From NCBI GenBank assembly GCA_018713105.1, contig DVFT01000139.1, forward strand, positions 1-64,000: a DNA stretch of 64,000 nucleotides. Direction: 5' to 3'. Under the pieces are notes generated by a model. The model was not told the origin of the DNA, made no database searches, and worked only from the letters and a program-made list of their open reading frames with translations. Positions 43,351 to 52,622 of this stretch are shown here, in pieces. Position 1 is the first letter of the stretch; the number at the start of each line of letters is the position of its first letter. Source of the DNA: Candidatus Limivivens merdigallinarum (lineage in GTDB: Bacteria; Bacillota; Clostridia; Lachnospirales; Lachnospiraceae). The position numbers and the translations under genes are program-made.

Positions 43351-44700
43351 ATGGCACTTAAAGGTCTTGATATTTTTAAATTATCACCAAAGAAAAACTG
43401 TAAAGAATGTGGATGCCCTACCTGTATGGCATTCTCTATGAAGGTTGCATCCGGAGCCATGGAGCTGTCCAAATGTCCCTATTTTTCAGAGGATGCCCTG
43501 GCTTCCCTGTCTGAGGCGACTGCGCCGCCAATGAAGACCATCAAAGTCGGCACCGGCGATGCTGAAATGTCCCTGGGCGGCGAGACCGTACTGTTCCGTC
43601 ATGAGAAAACCTTTGTGAGCAAAACCAGATATGCGGTAGCAGTATGTGACTGCATGGACGACGCTGCCATCGAAGAGAGACTCTCTGGCGCAGCAAAGGT
43701 AGATTATGAGCGTATCGGCGAGAGAATGTACGCTGAGATGATCTATGTAAATCATGGCGAGGAAGCAAAGACCGACTACGTAGAGCTGGTGAAGAAAGCC
43801 GCTGCTGTAGAAGGCAGAGTGCTGATCCTGGGCGTAAAAGACGCTGAGCTTGCAAAGGCAGCCCTGGCTGTATGCAAAGACTCCAAGCCGATCCTGAACG
43901 GCGCAGACGCATCCAACTATGAGGCTATGAATGCAGTTGCCACAGAAGCAGGCGTAGTTCTTGGTGTCAGCGGCAAGGATGCCAATGAGATTTACGATAC
44001 CGTAGCAGCTCTTGAGAAGCTGGGCAACAAGAATCTTGTAATTGACTGCGGTACCAGCTCTGTAAAAGAAGCTTATGCCATCGCTGTTCAGTTCAGACGT
44101 GCAGCCATCAAGGACGGCGACCGTACCTGCGGTTACCCGACCATCGTGAATGCAGCTGTCCTGGCACATGGCGACAAACATATGCAGGCAGCTCTGGCTT
44201 CCCTGTTCACCATGAAATACGGTTCCATCGTAGTCGTGGAACAGATGGATTATGCAACTGCACTTCCTCTGTACGGTCTGCGTCAGAACATCTTCACCGA
44301 TCCGCAGAAGCCGATGAAGGTAGAGCCGGGCATTTACCCGATCAACGGCGGAGACGAGAATTCCATCTGTCTGACCACCGTAGACTTTGCACTGACTTAC
44401 TTCGTAGTTTCCGGCGAGCTGGAGCGTTCCGGCGTACCGTGCAACCTGATCATCAACGATGCAGGCGGACTTTCCGTACTGACCTCCTGGGCAGCAGGTA
44501 AATTCTCTTCAAGCTCCATCGCCAAATTCTTCGAGGAGCAGGATATCGCAGGCAAGATCAAGAACCGTAAGCTGGTTCTGCCGGGTAAGGTAGCCGTTCT
44601 GAAGGGCGATCTGGAAGCGAAAATGCCAGGCTGGGAGATCATCGTTGGACCGAAGGAAGCAGTTCAGCTCGTGAAATTCCTGAAAGATATGCAGGGTTGA
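43351..44700 (+). CDS. acsC: Corrinoid iron-sulfur protein large subunit (ACDS gamma)
   Basis: A 449-residue subunit. The N-terminal [4Fe-4S] domain binds with Cys in NCKECGCPTCMAF and LSKCPYF (about 17-45), a TIM barrel follows and the C-terminal domain (from about 320) holds the corrinoid lower face, with NDAGGLSVLTSWAAGKFS. AAGGAGG ribosome site. Its cobalt needs reactivation by AcsV when oxidised. Confidence 0.96.
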   Translation: MALKGLDIFKLSPKKNCKECGCPTCMAFSMKVASGAMELSKCPYFSEDALASLSEATAPPMKTIKVGTGDAEMSLGGETVLFRHEKTFVSKTRYAVAVCDCMDDAAIEERLSGAAKVDYERIGERMYAEMIYVNHGEEAKTDYVELVKKAAAVEGRVLILGVKDAELAKAALAVCKDSKPILNGADASNYEAMNAVATEAGVVLGVSGKDANEIYDTVAALEKLGNKNLVIDCGTSSVKEAYAIAVQFRRAAIKDGDRTCGYPTIVNAAVLAHGDKHMQAALASLFTMKYGSIVVVEQMDYATALPLYGLRQNIFTDPQKPMKVEPGIYPINGGDENSICLTTVDFALTYFVVSGELERSGVPCNLIINDAGGLSVLTSWAAGKFSSSSIAKFFEEQDIAGKIKNRKLVLPGKVAVLKGDLEAKMPGWEIIVGPKEAVQLVKFLKDMQG

Positions 44701-44739
44701 GAGAATCCCCATAAATAATAAATAAAGGAGAAAAAAGCA

Positions 44740-45525
44740 ATGGCAAAATTTGTTACTATCGGTGAGAGAATTCACTGTATTTCCCCAGTTATCCGTAAAG
44801 CAATGGAAGAAAGAGATCCGGCTCCCATCCTGAAAAGAGCGAAAGAGCAGCTGGATGCAGGCGCTACTTATCTGGATGTCAACATCGGACCGGCTGAAAA
44901 TGACGGCGAAGAGCTGATGAAATGGGCTGTACAGCTTCTCCAGAGCGAATTCGACAACGTTCCGCTGGCTCTGGATACCGCCAACAAGAAAGCAATCGAG
45001 GCTGGTATCTCTGTATACAACAGAAGCAAAGGAAAACCGATCGTAAACTCTGCAGATGCGGGCGGAAGAATCGAGAATATCGATCTTGCTGCAGCAAACG
45101 ACGCCATCGTAATTGCTCTGTGCTCCGCAGAAGGTATCGCAGCAGACAACGACGAACGTATGATGCACTGCCAGAACATGCTGGAGAGAGGTCTGGAGCA
45201 TGGCATGGAAGCAGAGGATCTGTGGTTTGACCCGCTGTTCCTGGTAGTAAAGGGCATGCAGGACAAGCAGATGGAAGTTCTGGAAGCCATCAAGATGTTC
45301 TCCGATATGGGTCTGAACTCCACCGGCGGTCTTTCCAACAACAGCAACGGTATGCCGAAGCACATCCGTCCGATCATGGACAGCGCTCTGGTTGCAATGG
45401 CTATGATGCAGGGTCTGACCTCCGCAATCGTAAATCCGTGCGATCTGCGTCTGATGGAGACCATCAAGTCCTGTGACGTATTCAAGAACAACACCCTGTA
45501 CGCAGATTCCTATCTGGAGATCTAA
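44740..45525 (+). CDS. acsE: Methyltetrahydrofolate:corrinoid/iron-sulfur protein methyltransferase
   Basis: A 261-residue pterin-binding TIM barrel that moves the methyl group from methyl-THF to the cobalt of AcsCD. Typical stretches are TIGERIHCISP, GATYLDVNIGPAE, LALDTANKKAIEAG and GGLSNNSNGMP. Translation signal AAAGGAG. acsV begins 3 bases after the stop. Confidence 0.96.
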   Translation: MAKFVTIGERIHCISPVIRKAMEERDPAPILKRAKEQLDAGATYLDVNIGPAENDGEELMKWAVQLLQSEFDNVPLALDTANKKAIEAGISVYNRSKGKPIVNSADAGGRIENIDLAAANDAIVIALCSAEGIAADNDERMMHCQNMLERGLEHGMEAEDLWFDPLFLVVKGMQDKQMEVLEAIKMFSDMGLNSTGGLSNNSNGMPKHIRPIMDSALVAMAMMQGLTSAIVNPCDLRLMETIKSCDVFKNNTLYADSYLEI

Positions 45526-45528
45526 TAA

Positions 45529-47460
45529 ATGTATAAGGTCACTTTTAAGTTTGAAAACAGCGAAGATGTAACAGTCTTCGCTGCTTTCGGTGAAAGCCTT
45601 CTTGAGGTAGCGAGAAAAACAAACGTAGCTATCGACGCCCCCTGCGGAGGAAACGGGGCCTGCGGAAAATGTAAAGTGAAATTGCTGGGCGGAGAACTGG
45701 AGTCCAAGAAAACCACTCATATTTCCGACGAGGAGTACGCGGAAGGCTGGCGTCTTGCCTGCATCAGCAAGATCACAGCAGATGTGGAGATTCTGGTTCC
45801 TGACATTGCCAGCGCCTATAAGAGCCGGATGAAAATGGCGGATTTGGATTCCGAGGAAGAAGTCCAGATCTTTGAAAATCTGAAGGAACAGATTGCAGAA
45901 GTAGGTATTGAACTTAAAAATAACCTGGAAATCATCGATCTGACCATGGACGTTCCCACCCTGGACGATACCATGCCGGACAACGAACGCCTGGAGTGGG
46001 CGGTAGAAGCGGCGACCGGGATAGAGAAGGTGCGGATCCCCTATACCGTTTTGAAAAAAATGTCCCACGTCCTTCGCGAGAGCAATTTCGACGTGAAGGC
46101 AGTCATCCGTAGAACCAGCAAGGATGTTTTTGTCTACGATCTGGTTCCAAAGGACAAAGAGCACATTGTTGCCGGGCTGGCTGTGGATATCGGTACCACC
46201 AGTGTGGCGGCCATCATCATCGATATGCTGAGCGGAAAGATCCTGGCAAAGGGCAGCACCGGAAACGGACAGATCCGCTATGGCGCGGATGTGATCAACC
46301 GGATCATTGAATCCACGAAGCCGGGCGGAAGGGAGAAGCTTCAGAACGCCATCGTGGAGGAAACCTTAAATCCGATGATCGTGGAGATGTGCCGGGAGGC
46401 GAAGGTAAGCCCGGAGCAGATTTATCGGATCAGCATCGGAGCGAATACCACCATGAACCATTTGCTGATCGGCGTGGACGCGGATCCGGTTCGTATGGAG
46501 CCGTATATCCCCACCTTCTTCAAGACCAATGCGCTGTTCGCATCGGATATCGGGCTTAAAGTAAATCCGGATGCACACATCATTTTGGCTCCCAATATCG
46601 GAAGCTATGTGGGTGGAGATATCACAGCGGGAACCTTTGTCAGCATGATCTGGAACAAACCGGAATTTTCTCTGTTTATCGACCTTGGAACCAACGGGGA
46701 GATTGTATTCGGAAATTCTGATTTTCTCATGAGCTGTGCCTGCTCGGCAGGACCGGCGTTTGAAGGCGGCGATATCAGCTGCGGAATGAGAGCCACGGAC
46801 GGAGCCATTGAGGCTGTCACCATCGATCAGGAGACGATGGAGCCTTCCTATCATGTCATCGGAAAAGAAGGCACCAAGCCGGTGGGTCTGTGCGGTTCCG
46901 GTATCATTGACTTGATTGCAGAGCTGTTCCGCTGTGGGATCATCAATCCCAAGGGGCAGATCGTCCGGGAGGGCGCAAGGATTAAACGGGATGAATTCGG
47001 CATGGGAAGCTATGTGATCGCCTTTGAAAAGGACGCCGGAAGCGTCAAGGATGTGGAATTGACGGAAGCGGATATTGACAGCTTTATCCGTGCTAAGGGC
47101 GCTATCTTTTCCGCGATCCGCACGATGCTGTCCTACTGTGATTTTGACATCAGCATGATCGAGAACGTCTATGTGGCGGGCGGAATCGGAAGCGGAATCA
47201 ACATGGAAAACGCCGTGCGGATCGGAATGTTCCCCAATATTCCCATTGAGATGTTCCATTACGTAGGAAATACGTCTCTGGCGGGAGCATATGCGATGCT
47301 GTATTCCACGGAGTCGGAGAAAAAGGTCTATGAGATCGCAAAGAACATGACCTACATTGAGCTGAGCAATGTTCCCACCTACATGGATGAATTTGTGGCT
47401 GCCTGCTTCCTTCCACATACGGACATGTCTCTGTTTGCGGAAAGGGAAGGTAATTCATGA
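45529..47460 (+). CDS. acsV: Reductive activator of the corrinoid iron-sulfur protein (RACo, AcsV)
   Basis: A 643-residue ATP-dependent activator that reduces Co(II) of AcsCD to Co(I). N-terminal [2Fe-2S] domain with APCGGNGACGKCKVK (about 37-51) and a further Cys in WRLACISK; linker and middle domain to about 200; ASKHA ATPase from AVDIGTTSVA with IGANTTMNHL, DLGTNGEIVF, CGSGIIDL and VAGGIGSG. Compare the protein at 3703, which lacks the ferredoxin part. The stop overlaps the DUF3786 start (ATGA). Confidence 0.96.
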   Translation: MYKVTFKFENSEDVTVFAAFGESLLEVARKTNVAIDAPCGGNGACGKCKVKLLGGELESKKTTHISDEEYAEGWRLACISKITADVEILVPDIASAYKSRMKMADLDSEEEVQIFENLKEQIAEVGIELKNNLEIIDLTMDVPTLDDTMPDNERLEWAVEAATGIEKVRIPYTVLKKMSHVLRESNFDVKAVIRRTSKDVFVYDLVPKDKEHIVAGLAVDIGTTSVAAIIIDMLSGKILAKGSTGNGQIRYGADVINRIIESTKPGGREKLQNAIVEETLNPMIVEMCREAKVSPEQIYRISIGANTTMNHLLIGVDADPVRMEPYIPTFFKTNALFASDIGLKVNPDAHIILAPNIGSYVGGDITAGTFVSMIWNKPEFSLFIDLGTNGEIVFGNSDFLMSCACSAGPAFEGGDISCGMRATDGAIEAVTIDQETMEPSYHVIGKEGTKPVGLCGSGIIDLIAELFRCGIINPKGQIVREGARIKRDEFGMGSYVIAFEKDAGSVKDVELTEADIDSFIRAKGAIFSAIRTMLSYCDFDISMIENVYVAGGIGSGINMENAVRIGMFPNIPIEMFHYVGNTSLAGAYAMLYSTESEKKVYEIAKNMTYIELSNVPTYMDEFVAACFLPHTDMSLFAEREGNS

Positions 47461-48098
47461 ATCTTTCATACGAAAAGGACAACAAGGAGCGGATTCCCTA
47501 TGAGCATTATCTGGAGGAATACCGCGGGATTGACCCGAAAGAAGCGTCCATCCGTTCGGGAATTCCCTATGATGCGGACAACCAACGGTTTTGTCTTCGC
47601 ATGCTGGGTCAGGAGTTTTATCTCTCCTGGCCGGAGTTTGAAGCAGTCCGGGTGAAGGAAGCGGAGGAGGTCTATGCGCCGATCCTTACAGAGACTTCGG
47701 CAAAGATCATGGCAATCCGAATGATCGTCCATGGGGTCTTAGCCGACAGCACCGGAAAGTTTCTGACTTACCGGGAGGTTCCTTGGGGCAATGTGTACTT
47801 ACAACAGTTCACAGGACGCTGCATCAACAGGCTGGCGTTCACCTATGGCAACCGGATTCCGGAATTTTGTTCCATTATGGAGCGAATGGGTGCAAAGAAG
47901 CAAAGCTTCGGGGATGCATCCTATGAGTTTGAGTTTATCAACGGATATTGGGTCCGTTTTATTCTCTGGGCGGGTGACGAGGAGTTCTCTCCGTCCGCAC
48001 AGATTTTATTTTCCGATAATTTTCCCCTGTCCTTCCAGGCAGAGGATATGGCTGTGGTGGGGGATATTACCATCGGAGCCATGAAGAAATGGCAGTGA
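47457..48098 (+). CDS. DUF3786 family protein in the acetyl-CoA synthase cluster
   Basis: A 213-residue cytoplasmic protein of unknown biochemical role, translationally coupled to acsV and followed by fchA, so probably linked to corrinoid or one-carbon metabolism. It is homologous to the protein at 128-766: shared spacing of SIR/ICH-type N-terminal region, VPWGNVYLQQFTGRC-like middle region and a GDEEFSPSAQILFSD stretch near the C-terminus. Few cysteines and no membrane segment. Related genes sit in acs clusters of other acetogens. Confidence 0.85.
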   Translation: MNLSYEKDNKERIPYEHYLEEYRGIDPKEASIRSGIPYDADNQRFCLRMLGQEFYLSWPEFEAVRVKEAEEVYAPILTETSAKIMAIRMIVHGVLADSTGKFLTYREVPWGNVYLQQFTGRCINRLAFTYGNRIPEFCSIMERMGAKKQSFGDASYEFEFINGYWVRFILWAGDEEFSPSAQILFSDNFPLSFQAEDMAVVGDITIGAMKKWQ

Positions 48099-48130
48099 AT
48101 GAATTGAATAAACCAAGGAGGTTATGGATT

Positions 48131-48760
48131 ATGGGATTCTCAACAGTACCCTGCAATGAATTTGTGGAAGTATTGGCATCAAAAGCTCCGGTACCGGGGG
48201 GCGGCGGAGCGTCTGCGCTGGTAGGAGCGATCGGAACGGCTCTCGGCAATATGGTCGGCAGCCTGACGGTGGGCAAAAAGAAATATGCGGACGTAGAAGC
48301 TGAAATGTATGAGCTGAAAGCGAAGGCGGACGCTCTGCAGAAGGATCTGCTCCGTCTGATCGAGAGGGACGCAGAAGTGTTCGAACCCCTTTCCAAAGCT
48401 TACGGAATGCCCCGTGAGACGGAGGAGGAGAAGGCTGAGAAAGCGCGGGTAATGGAGATCGTCCTGAAGGATGCCTGCTCCGTTCCCATGGAGATCATGG
48501 AGAAATGCTGCGAAGCCATCGACATCATCGAAGTGTTTGCTGAGAAGGGTTCTACCCTTGCCATCAGCGACGCCGGCGTGGGAGCAGCTTTCTGTAAGGC
48601 TGCCCTGGAGGGCGCTTCCCTGAACGTCTTCATCAACACCAAATCCATGAAGAACAGGGAATACGCAGAAGAGCTGAACAAAAAAGCCGATGAGATGCTC
48701 TCCGTTTATCCGAAAAAAGCGGAAGAGATTTTCCAGAGTGTCATGGGACGCCTGAGATAA
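48131..48760 (+). CDS. fchA: Methenyltetrahydrofolate cyclohydrolase FchA
   Basis: A 209-residue FTCD-C family enzyme that interconverts formyl-THF and methenyl-THF. The helical fold shows KAPVPGGGGASALVGAIG near the N-terminus and conserved acidic residues in LIERDAEVFEPLSKAY. Start at 48131, after AAGGAGG at 48115-48121; the frame from 48089 overlaps the previous gene. FolD in this cluster is the separate dehydrogenase; FchA thus handles the cyclohydrolase step or shares it. Confidence 0.94.
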   Translation: MGFSTVPCNEFVEVLASKAPVPGGGGASALVGAIGTALGNMVGSLTVGKKKYADVEAEMYELKAKADALQKDLLRLIERDAEVFEPLSKAYGMPRETEEEKAEKARVMEIVLKDACSVPMEIMEKCCEAIDIIEVFAEKGSTLAISDAGVGAAFCKAALEGASLNVFINTKSMKNREYAEELNKKADEMLSVYPKKAEEIFQSVMGRLR

Positions 48761-48781
48761 TTACATGGGAGGAACAAAGAA

Positions 48782-49633
48782 ATGGCAAAGAGATTACTGG
48801 GCAAGGAAGTAACCGCTGCCCTGAACGAAAAGATCAAAGCACAGGTTGAGGAGCTGAAAGGAAAAGGGGTAAACCCGACGCTCTGCATCATCCGTGTAGG
48901 TGAGAATGAAAGCGACATTTCCTACGAAAGAGGAGCTACCAAGCGTTGTGAGACCCTGGGGGTTACCTGTGAGAAAATTATCCTTCCGGAGAATATCTCC
49001 CAGGAAGAGATGATGAAAACCATCGACCATGTAAATCAGGATTCCAATATCCATGGAGTTCTGCTGCTTCGTCCCCTTCCGAAGCATCTGGATCAGTCCG
49101 CCATTGAAAATGCGCTGGATCCGGCAAAGGACGTAGACTGCATGACAGACGGTTCCATGTCCGGCGTATTCACCGGAAAGAACGTAGGTTTCCCGCCCTG
49201 CACCCCGCAGGCATGCATGGAGATCCTGGACTACTACGGAATCGACTGTACCGGAAAGAAAGCCGTTGTAGTAGGAAGAAGCCTGGTAGTTGGAAAACCG
49301 GCTGCTATGATGCTCATCAAGAAGAACGCCACGGTGACCGTATGCCATACCAGAACGGTGGACATGCCCTCTGTGGTAAAAGAGGCTGATATTGTGATCG
49401 TAGCTGCCGGAAGAGCAGGCGTTGTGGACGCTTCTTATGTATCTGCAGGCCAGACGATCATCGACGTGGGAATCAATGTGAACGCGGAAGGAAAGCTCTG
49501 CGGCGACGTGGCATTCGACGAGGTAGAGCCTATCGTGGATGCGATCACCCCGGTTCCCGGCGGAGTAGGCAGCGTTACCACTTCTGTGCTGGTAGGCCAT
49601 GTGGTGGAAGCAGCCATGAGGACCGTCAAGTGA
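48782..49633 (+). CDS. folD: Methylenetetrahydrofolate dehydrogenase/cyclohydrolase FolD
   Basis: A 283-residue enzyme acting on methylene- and methenyl-THF. YERGATKRCETLG carries the catalytic Tyr with K at its usual spacing, GVLLLRPLPKHLD and PPCTPQACMEIL are family signatures, and GRSLVVGKPAAMML is the NAD(P)-binding turn. Last gene of the cluster; followed by a structured 3' region and a terminator. Confidence 0.96.
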   Translation: MAKRLLGKEVTAALNEKIKAQVEELKGKGVNPTLCIIRVGENESDISYERGATKRCETLGVTCEKIILPENISQEEMMKTIDHVNQDSNIHGVLLLRPLPKHLDQSAIENALDPAKDVDCMTDGSMSGVFTGKNVGFPPCTPQACMEILDYYGIDCTGKKAVVVGRSLVVGKPAAMMLIKKNATVTVCHTRTVDMPSVVKEADIVIVAAGRAGVVDASYVSAGQTIIDVGINVNAEGKLCGDVAFDEVEPIVDAITPVPGGVGSVTTSVLVGHVVEAAMRTVK

Positions 49634-49638
49634 AAATC

Positions 49639-49686
49639 CCCGCAGTAAGCCGTGCGGCATGAATCTCGCACTGTTCCAGCTGCGGG
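49639..49686 (+). other. Structured 3' region behind folD
   Basis: CCCGCAG (49639-49645) pairs with CTGCGGG (49680-49686), enclosing GTGCG/CGCAC (49652-49671). No T-run; may protect the long operon transcript. Confidence 0.5.
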
Positions 49687-49721
49687 AATCAGAGCAGCGT
49701 ACCCAAAAAGATGCAAAAGGT

Positions 49722-49764
49722 GCAGTGCCGGAACCTGGAAAAGAAGGTTTTGGCACTGCTTTTC
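49722..49764 (+). terminator. Terminator of the Wood-Ljungdahl operon
   Basis: GCAGTGCC with inner AACCT pairs with AGGTT and GGCACTGC, followed by TTTTC. Confidence 0.8.
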
Positions 49765-49838
49765 TATATGGGGCGGATGATTCAGGGAAACTTACCGAAA
49801 GGAATGTGGAAAAGGGATATCAAAAGGATACATCCTTC

Positions 49839-49847
49839 TGCTATGAT
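49839..49847 (+). promoter_or_regulatory. Possible extended -10 promoter of the two-component genes
   Basis: TGCTATGAT (extended -10) ends 38 bases before the kinase start; no good -35. Weak call. Confidence 0.3.
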
Positions 49848-49885
49848 GGAGATAGAAAAAGCAGAGAATGCTGGGAGGTAGAACT

Positions 49886-51691
49886 ATGAACAAGAAACGT
49901 ATTTGGTTCCTGGTATGCGCCGGCTTTCTGGCGGCATATCTCATGATCATGGCAGGTGTTACCATCTATCTGTCTTTTCGGTATGAAAAGCAGGCTGTGG
50001 ATCGGGAGGAGGATTTTTGGATGGAAGTTTCGGCAGCGCTGGCAGCGGCGGAGGGGCTGGGTGATACCGGAGAAGCGTATTTAAACCGGCTTCAGCTGGA
50101 AAAACAGCTTTTGGACAGCAGGGTGCAGACGACCCTGTGCGCAGGGGAAAAACCGTCCCAACAGCTTCAGGCAGTCTTTTTTGACCAGGAGGGTGAGGTC
50201 TATGCCAAAGCAGCAGAAAACGGGCTCCTGTCCCAAAATGAACTGTTTGGACCGATTTTTCCGACGGTCAGTGGGGAGAATGAGAAGCCTGTCTTTTGGG
50301 ATCTTCGGATGCCCGTGGAAGAGATGGAGAAGGTCGGAACCTATGTTGAGCAGAATTTTGCCCACTCAGGGATTGACCATCCCTATGAGATTTCCGGTAT
50401 GGCGGAAGAGAAAATACTGGAAAGCGGACAGTCGGTCTATTGGCTTACGGAAGTTACCGTTCGGAAAAACACATGGGTTCCCTGCACAAGGGAGGAGATG
50501 CAGAATTATCCGTCGGCCACCAGCCGCACCGGTACTGGTGTCGCCGAGTTTTATGGATTGGAGAAGCAAGAAGAGGTTTACTCCTGGAAGCAGGACGCAC
50601 CATTCCCAAGGAAGGCGGAAACAGGAATCCGTAACGTCAGTCTGAATGCCGTAGAGTACGATTTTATGCTGCGCCTGAGAAAGGACGACTACCGTGATTC
50701 CACGGAATTTGACGCTATGATGAAGGAGAGGAGTCAGGATGGCTTCCTTCAGGGGGCGGAGATTCCTTCCATGATTCAGGATGGGACATTGGATACGTCT
50801 GCCGGTGTGGCTCAGATGTCGAGAGGCTTTTTTCGCAGGCAGTCCTATGCCGTCAGCCGTGTCGAATACCTGGGAACGCCGTATTATCTCTATATTTCCT
50901 CCGTGCGCTATCCGCTTTGGGAGGCTGTCCGTAATCTTAAGGTTCTGTATTTGTATAGCATCGCGATCACTGCAGCGGCAGCGTTGTTCTGCGGCGTTTG
51001 GATGGTTCGGATGCAGAACAAGCGCCAGAGGCTGGAGGATGACCGAAAACAGTTTACCAATCTCCTTGCCCACGAGCTGAAAACTCCCCTTGCCATCATC
51101 GAGAATTTCTCCGAAAATGCTTTGGAGGAAGAGAATGCAGGCAAAAGGCAGCATTATCTGGAACAGATCGTCAGCCAGACCGGGCAGGCGGATGAGATCA
51201 TACGGAGGATCGTGATCCTGTCCGAGCTGGAGAATGAGAAACTTCCTGTATTGGAAAGCCGATTGGATATCAGGGAGCTCTATCAGAAGGAGCGGGATCG
51301 ATTCCTTCCTGCCATAGAAGAGAACGGGCTGGTGCTGTCCGAAGAGATATCGTCCTGCATCCTTCCGGTCAATGAGCGGCTGTTTTCCCAGGTGATCGGA
51401 AATCTGCTCTCCAACGCAGTCAGCTATACTCCATCTGGAGGAGAGATCCGGGTAAAATTGACATCCGATCACTTCTGCGTGGAGAATACCGGAAGCCATC
51501 TCTCCGAAGAGGAGCAAAAACACCTCTTTGATCGCTACTATCATGGGAAAGACCGGGGAGAGGAGAAGGGGCATTTGGGAATCGGGCTGTACCTGGTAAA
51601 GACGATTGCGAAGCGATACCATATGAACATCAAGGCGTCCAACGTCCCTTGCGGAGTCCGGTTTGAACTCCAGTTTCGGTGCAGGCAGTAA
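49886..51691 (+). CDS. Two-component sensor histidine kinase
   Basis: A 601-residue membrane kinase. Membrane spans at about 6-30 and about 353-376 enclose a 320-residue external sensor region that I do not recognise. Then HisKA with phospho-acceptor His396 in LLAHELKTPLAI, and the HATPase domain with an N box (NLLSNAVSYTP) and G boxes near the C-terminus (GIGLYLVKTIAKR). Start at 49886 with GGGAGGT; the ATG at 49868 has no ribosome site. Partner regulator gene follows after 27 bases. Signal unknown. Confidence 0.93.
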   Translation: MNKKRIWFLVCAGFLAAYLMIMAGVTIYLSFRYEKQAVDREEDFWMEVSAALAAAEGLGDTGEAYLNRLQLEKQLLDSRVQTTLCAGEKPSQQLQAVFFDQEGEVYAKAAENGLLSQNELFGPIFPTVSGENEKPVFWDLRMPVEEMEKVGTYVEQNFAHSGIDHPYEISGMAEEKILESGQSVYWLTEVTVRKNTWVPCTREEMQNYPSATSRTGTGVAEFYGLEKQEEVYSWKQDAPFPRKAETGIRNVSLNAVEYDFMLRLRKDDYRDSTEFDAMMKERSQDGFLQGAEIPSMIQDGTLDTSAGVAQMSRGFFRRQSYAVSRVEYLGTPYYLYISSVRYPLWEAVRNLKVLYLYSIAITAAAALFCGVWMVRMQNKRQRLEDDRKQFTNLLAHELKTPLAIIENFSENALEEENAGKRQHYLEQIVSQTGQADEIIRRIVILSELENEKLPVLESRLDIRELYQKERDRFLPAIEENGLVLSEEISSCILPVNERLFSQVIGNLLSNAVSYTPSGGEIRVKLTSDHFCVENTGSHLSEEEQKHLFDRYYHGKDRGEEKGHLGIGLYLVKTIAKRYHMNIKASNVPCGVRFELQFRCRQ

Positions 51692-51718
51692 GAAAACAGG
51701 AGAAAGGAAGGGAGAAAC

Positions 51719-52408
51719 ATGGCAAGGACGTTGCTTTTGGCGGAGGATGACAAACTGTTGTCCGAAGCCATCTCAGACTACTATGAACGGAAGGGATGGG
51801 CGGTAGTTCGGGCATACAGCGGGAGAGAGGCGCTTACTCGTTACCGGGAGGGAGAATTTGACCTTGTGCTGCTGGATATCATGCTTCCTGACGGGGATGG
51901 TTTTTGGGTATGCCAGGCACTCAGGCGGGAGAGCGATATCCCGGTTTTCTTTATCACAGCCAGGGCGATGGAGAAGGACAGGCTGAAAGGGTATGAGCTT
52001 GGGGCTGACGACTACGTGGTCAAACCGTTTTCCCTTCCAGTACTCTATGCCAAGACCGAGGCGCTGCTCTTTCGGATTCGGGGGAGCCGGGCGGAGGATC
52101 AGTACCGGATGGGGGAACTGAGCCTGGATTGCGGGAACAGGGAGGTGAGGGTTCGGGAGCAGACCGTGTCTCTTAGTCCCAAGGAATATGAACTGCTGTA
52201 TTATCTGATGAAACACAAAGGGCGCATCCTAAGCCGCAGCCAGATCTTGGACGCTGTATGGGGATATGACTTTGAAGGTACGGAACGGGTGGTCGATAAT
52301 CACATCAAAAAGCTCCGAAAAGCGCTGGGACCATGCCAGTCCTATCTCCAGACCATCCCGAAGGCGGGATACTGCCTGAAAATAGTAGTTGACAAGAACT
52401 CCCTCTAA
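51719..52408 (+). CDS. OmpR/PhoB-family response regulator
   Basis: A 229-residue DNA-binding regulator. Receiver domain 1-120 with Asp53 (LVLLDIMLPDGDG) as phosphorylation site, acidic pair EDD at 9-11 and Lys in VVKPFSLPVL; winged helix at about 130-225 with LSPKEYELLYYLM and VDNHIKKLRKALG. Cognate to the kinase before it. The last codons overlap the -35 of the promoter for the cobalamin riboswitch RNA, so this gene and that RNA share sequence. Confidence 0.95.
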   Translation: MARTLLLAEDDKLLSEAISDYYERKGWAVVRAYSGREALTRYREGEFDLVLLDIMLPDGDGFWVCQALRRESDIPVFFITARAMEKDRLKGYELGADDYVVKPFSLPVLYAKTEALLFRIRGSRAEDQYRMGELSLDCGNREVRVREQTVSLSPKEYELLYYLMKHKGRILSRSQILDAVWGYDFEGTERVVDNHIKKLRKALGPCQSYLQTIPKAGYCLKIVVDKNSL

Positions 52409-52417
52409 GCCTATAAT
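52389..52417 (+). promoter_or_regulatory. Perfect consensus promoter of the cobalamin riboswitch RNA
   Basis: TTGACA (52389-52394), exactly 17 bases, TATAAT (52412-52417). The -35 is inside the last codons of the response regulator gene, and the -10 lies just after its stop. Transcription would begin near 52424. Confidence 0.85.
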
Positions 52418-52433
52418 GTAGATGTGTCATTTA

Positions 52434-52622
52434 ATATTGCCGCATCAAGTGAGGGCAAAGGACCATCCGCAGGTTCTGCCCTGAGAGGGAATCAGGTGAA
52501 ATTCCTGAACGATCCGGTCACTGTAAGCCAGGAGTGTTGTCTCAAGATCCCATTGCATACCCAATACTGTGAGAAGGGGAGACAAGATGATGAGAGGTAA
52601 GTCAGGAAACCTGCTTGGTGTG
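52434..52622 (+). promoter_or_regulatory. Cobalamin (AdoCbl-type) riboswitch
   Basis: The conserved B12 core is readable: GAGGGAATCAGGTGAAATTCC (52485-52504), then GATCCGGTCACTGTAA, a P6/P7-like stem TTGTCTC...GAGACAA, and the final box AAGTCAGGAAACCTGC (52599-52614). Stem AGGGCA/TGCCCT encloses the 5' part. This arrangement matches the cobalamin riboswitch family; I cannot decide between AdoCbl- and MeCbl-selective types. No cobalamin gene follows it. Confidence 0.85.

Noticed and set aside
44509-46164. 551-codon minus-strand frame opposite acsC, acsE and acsV
   Set aside because: Mirror of strongly coding, codon-biased genes; Cys/His/Leu-rich product without domains.
49659-49889. 76-codon frame between folD and the histidine kinase
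   Set aside because: Crosses a structured 3' region and the operon terminator; no ribosome site.
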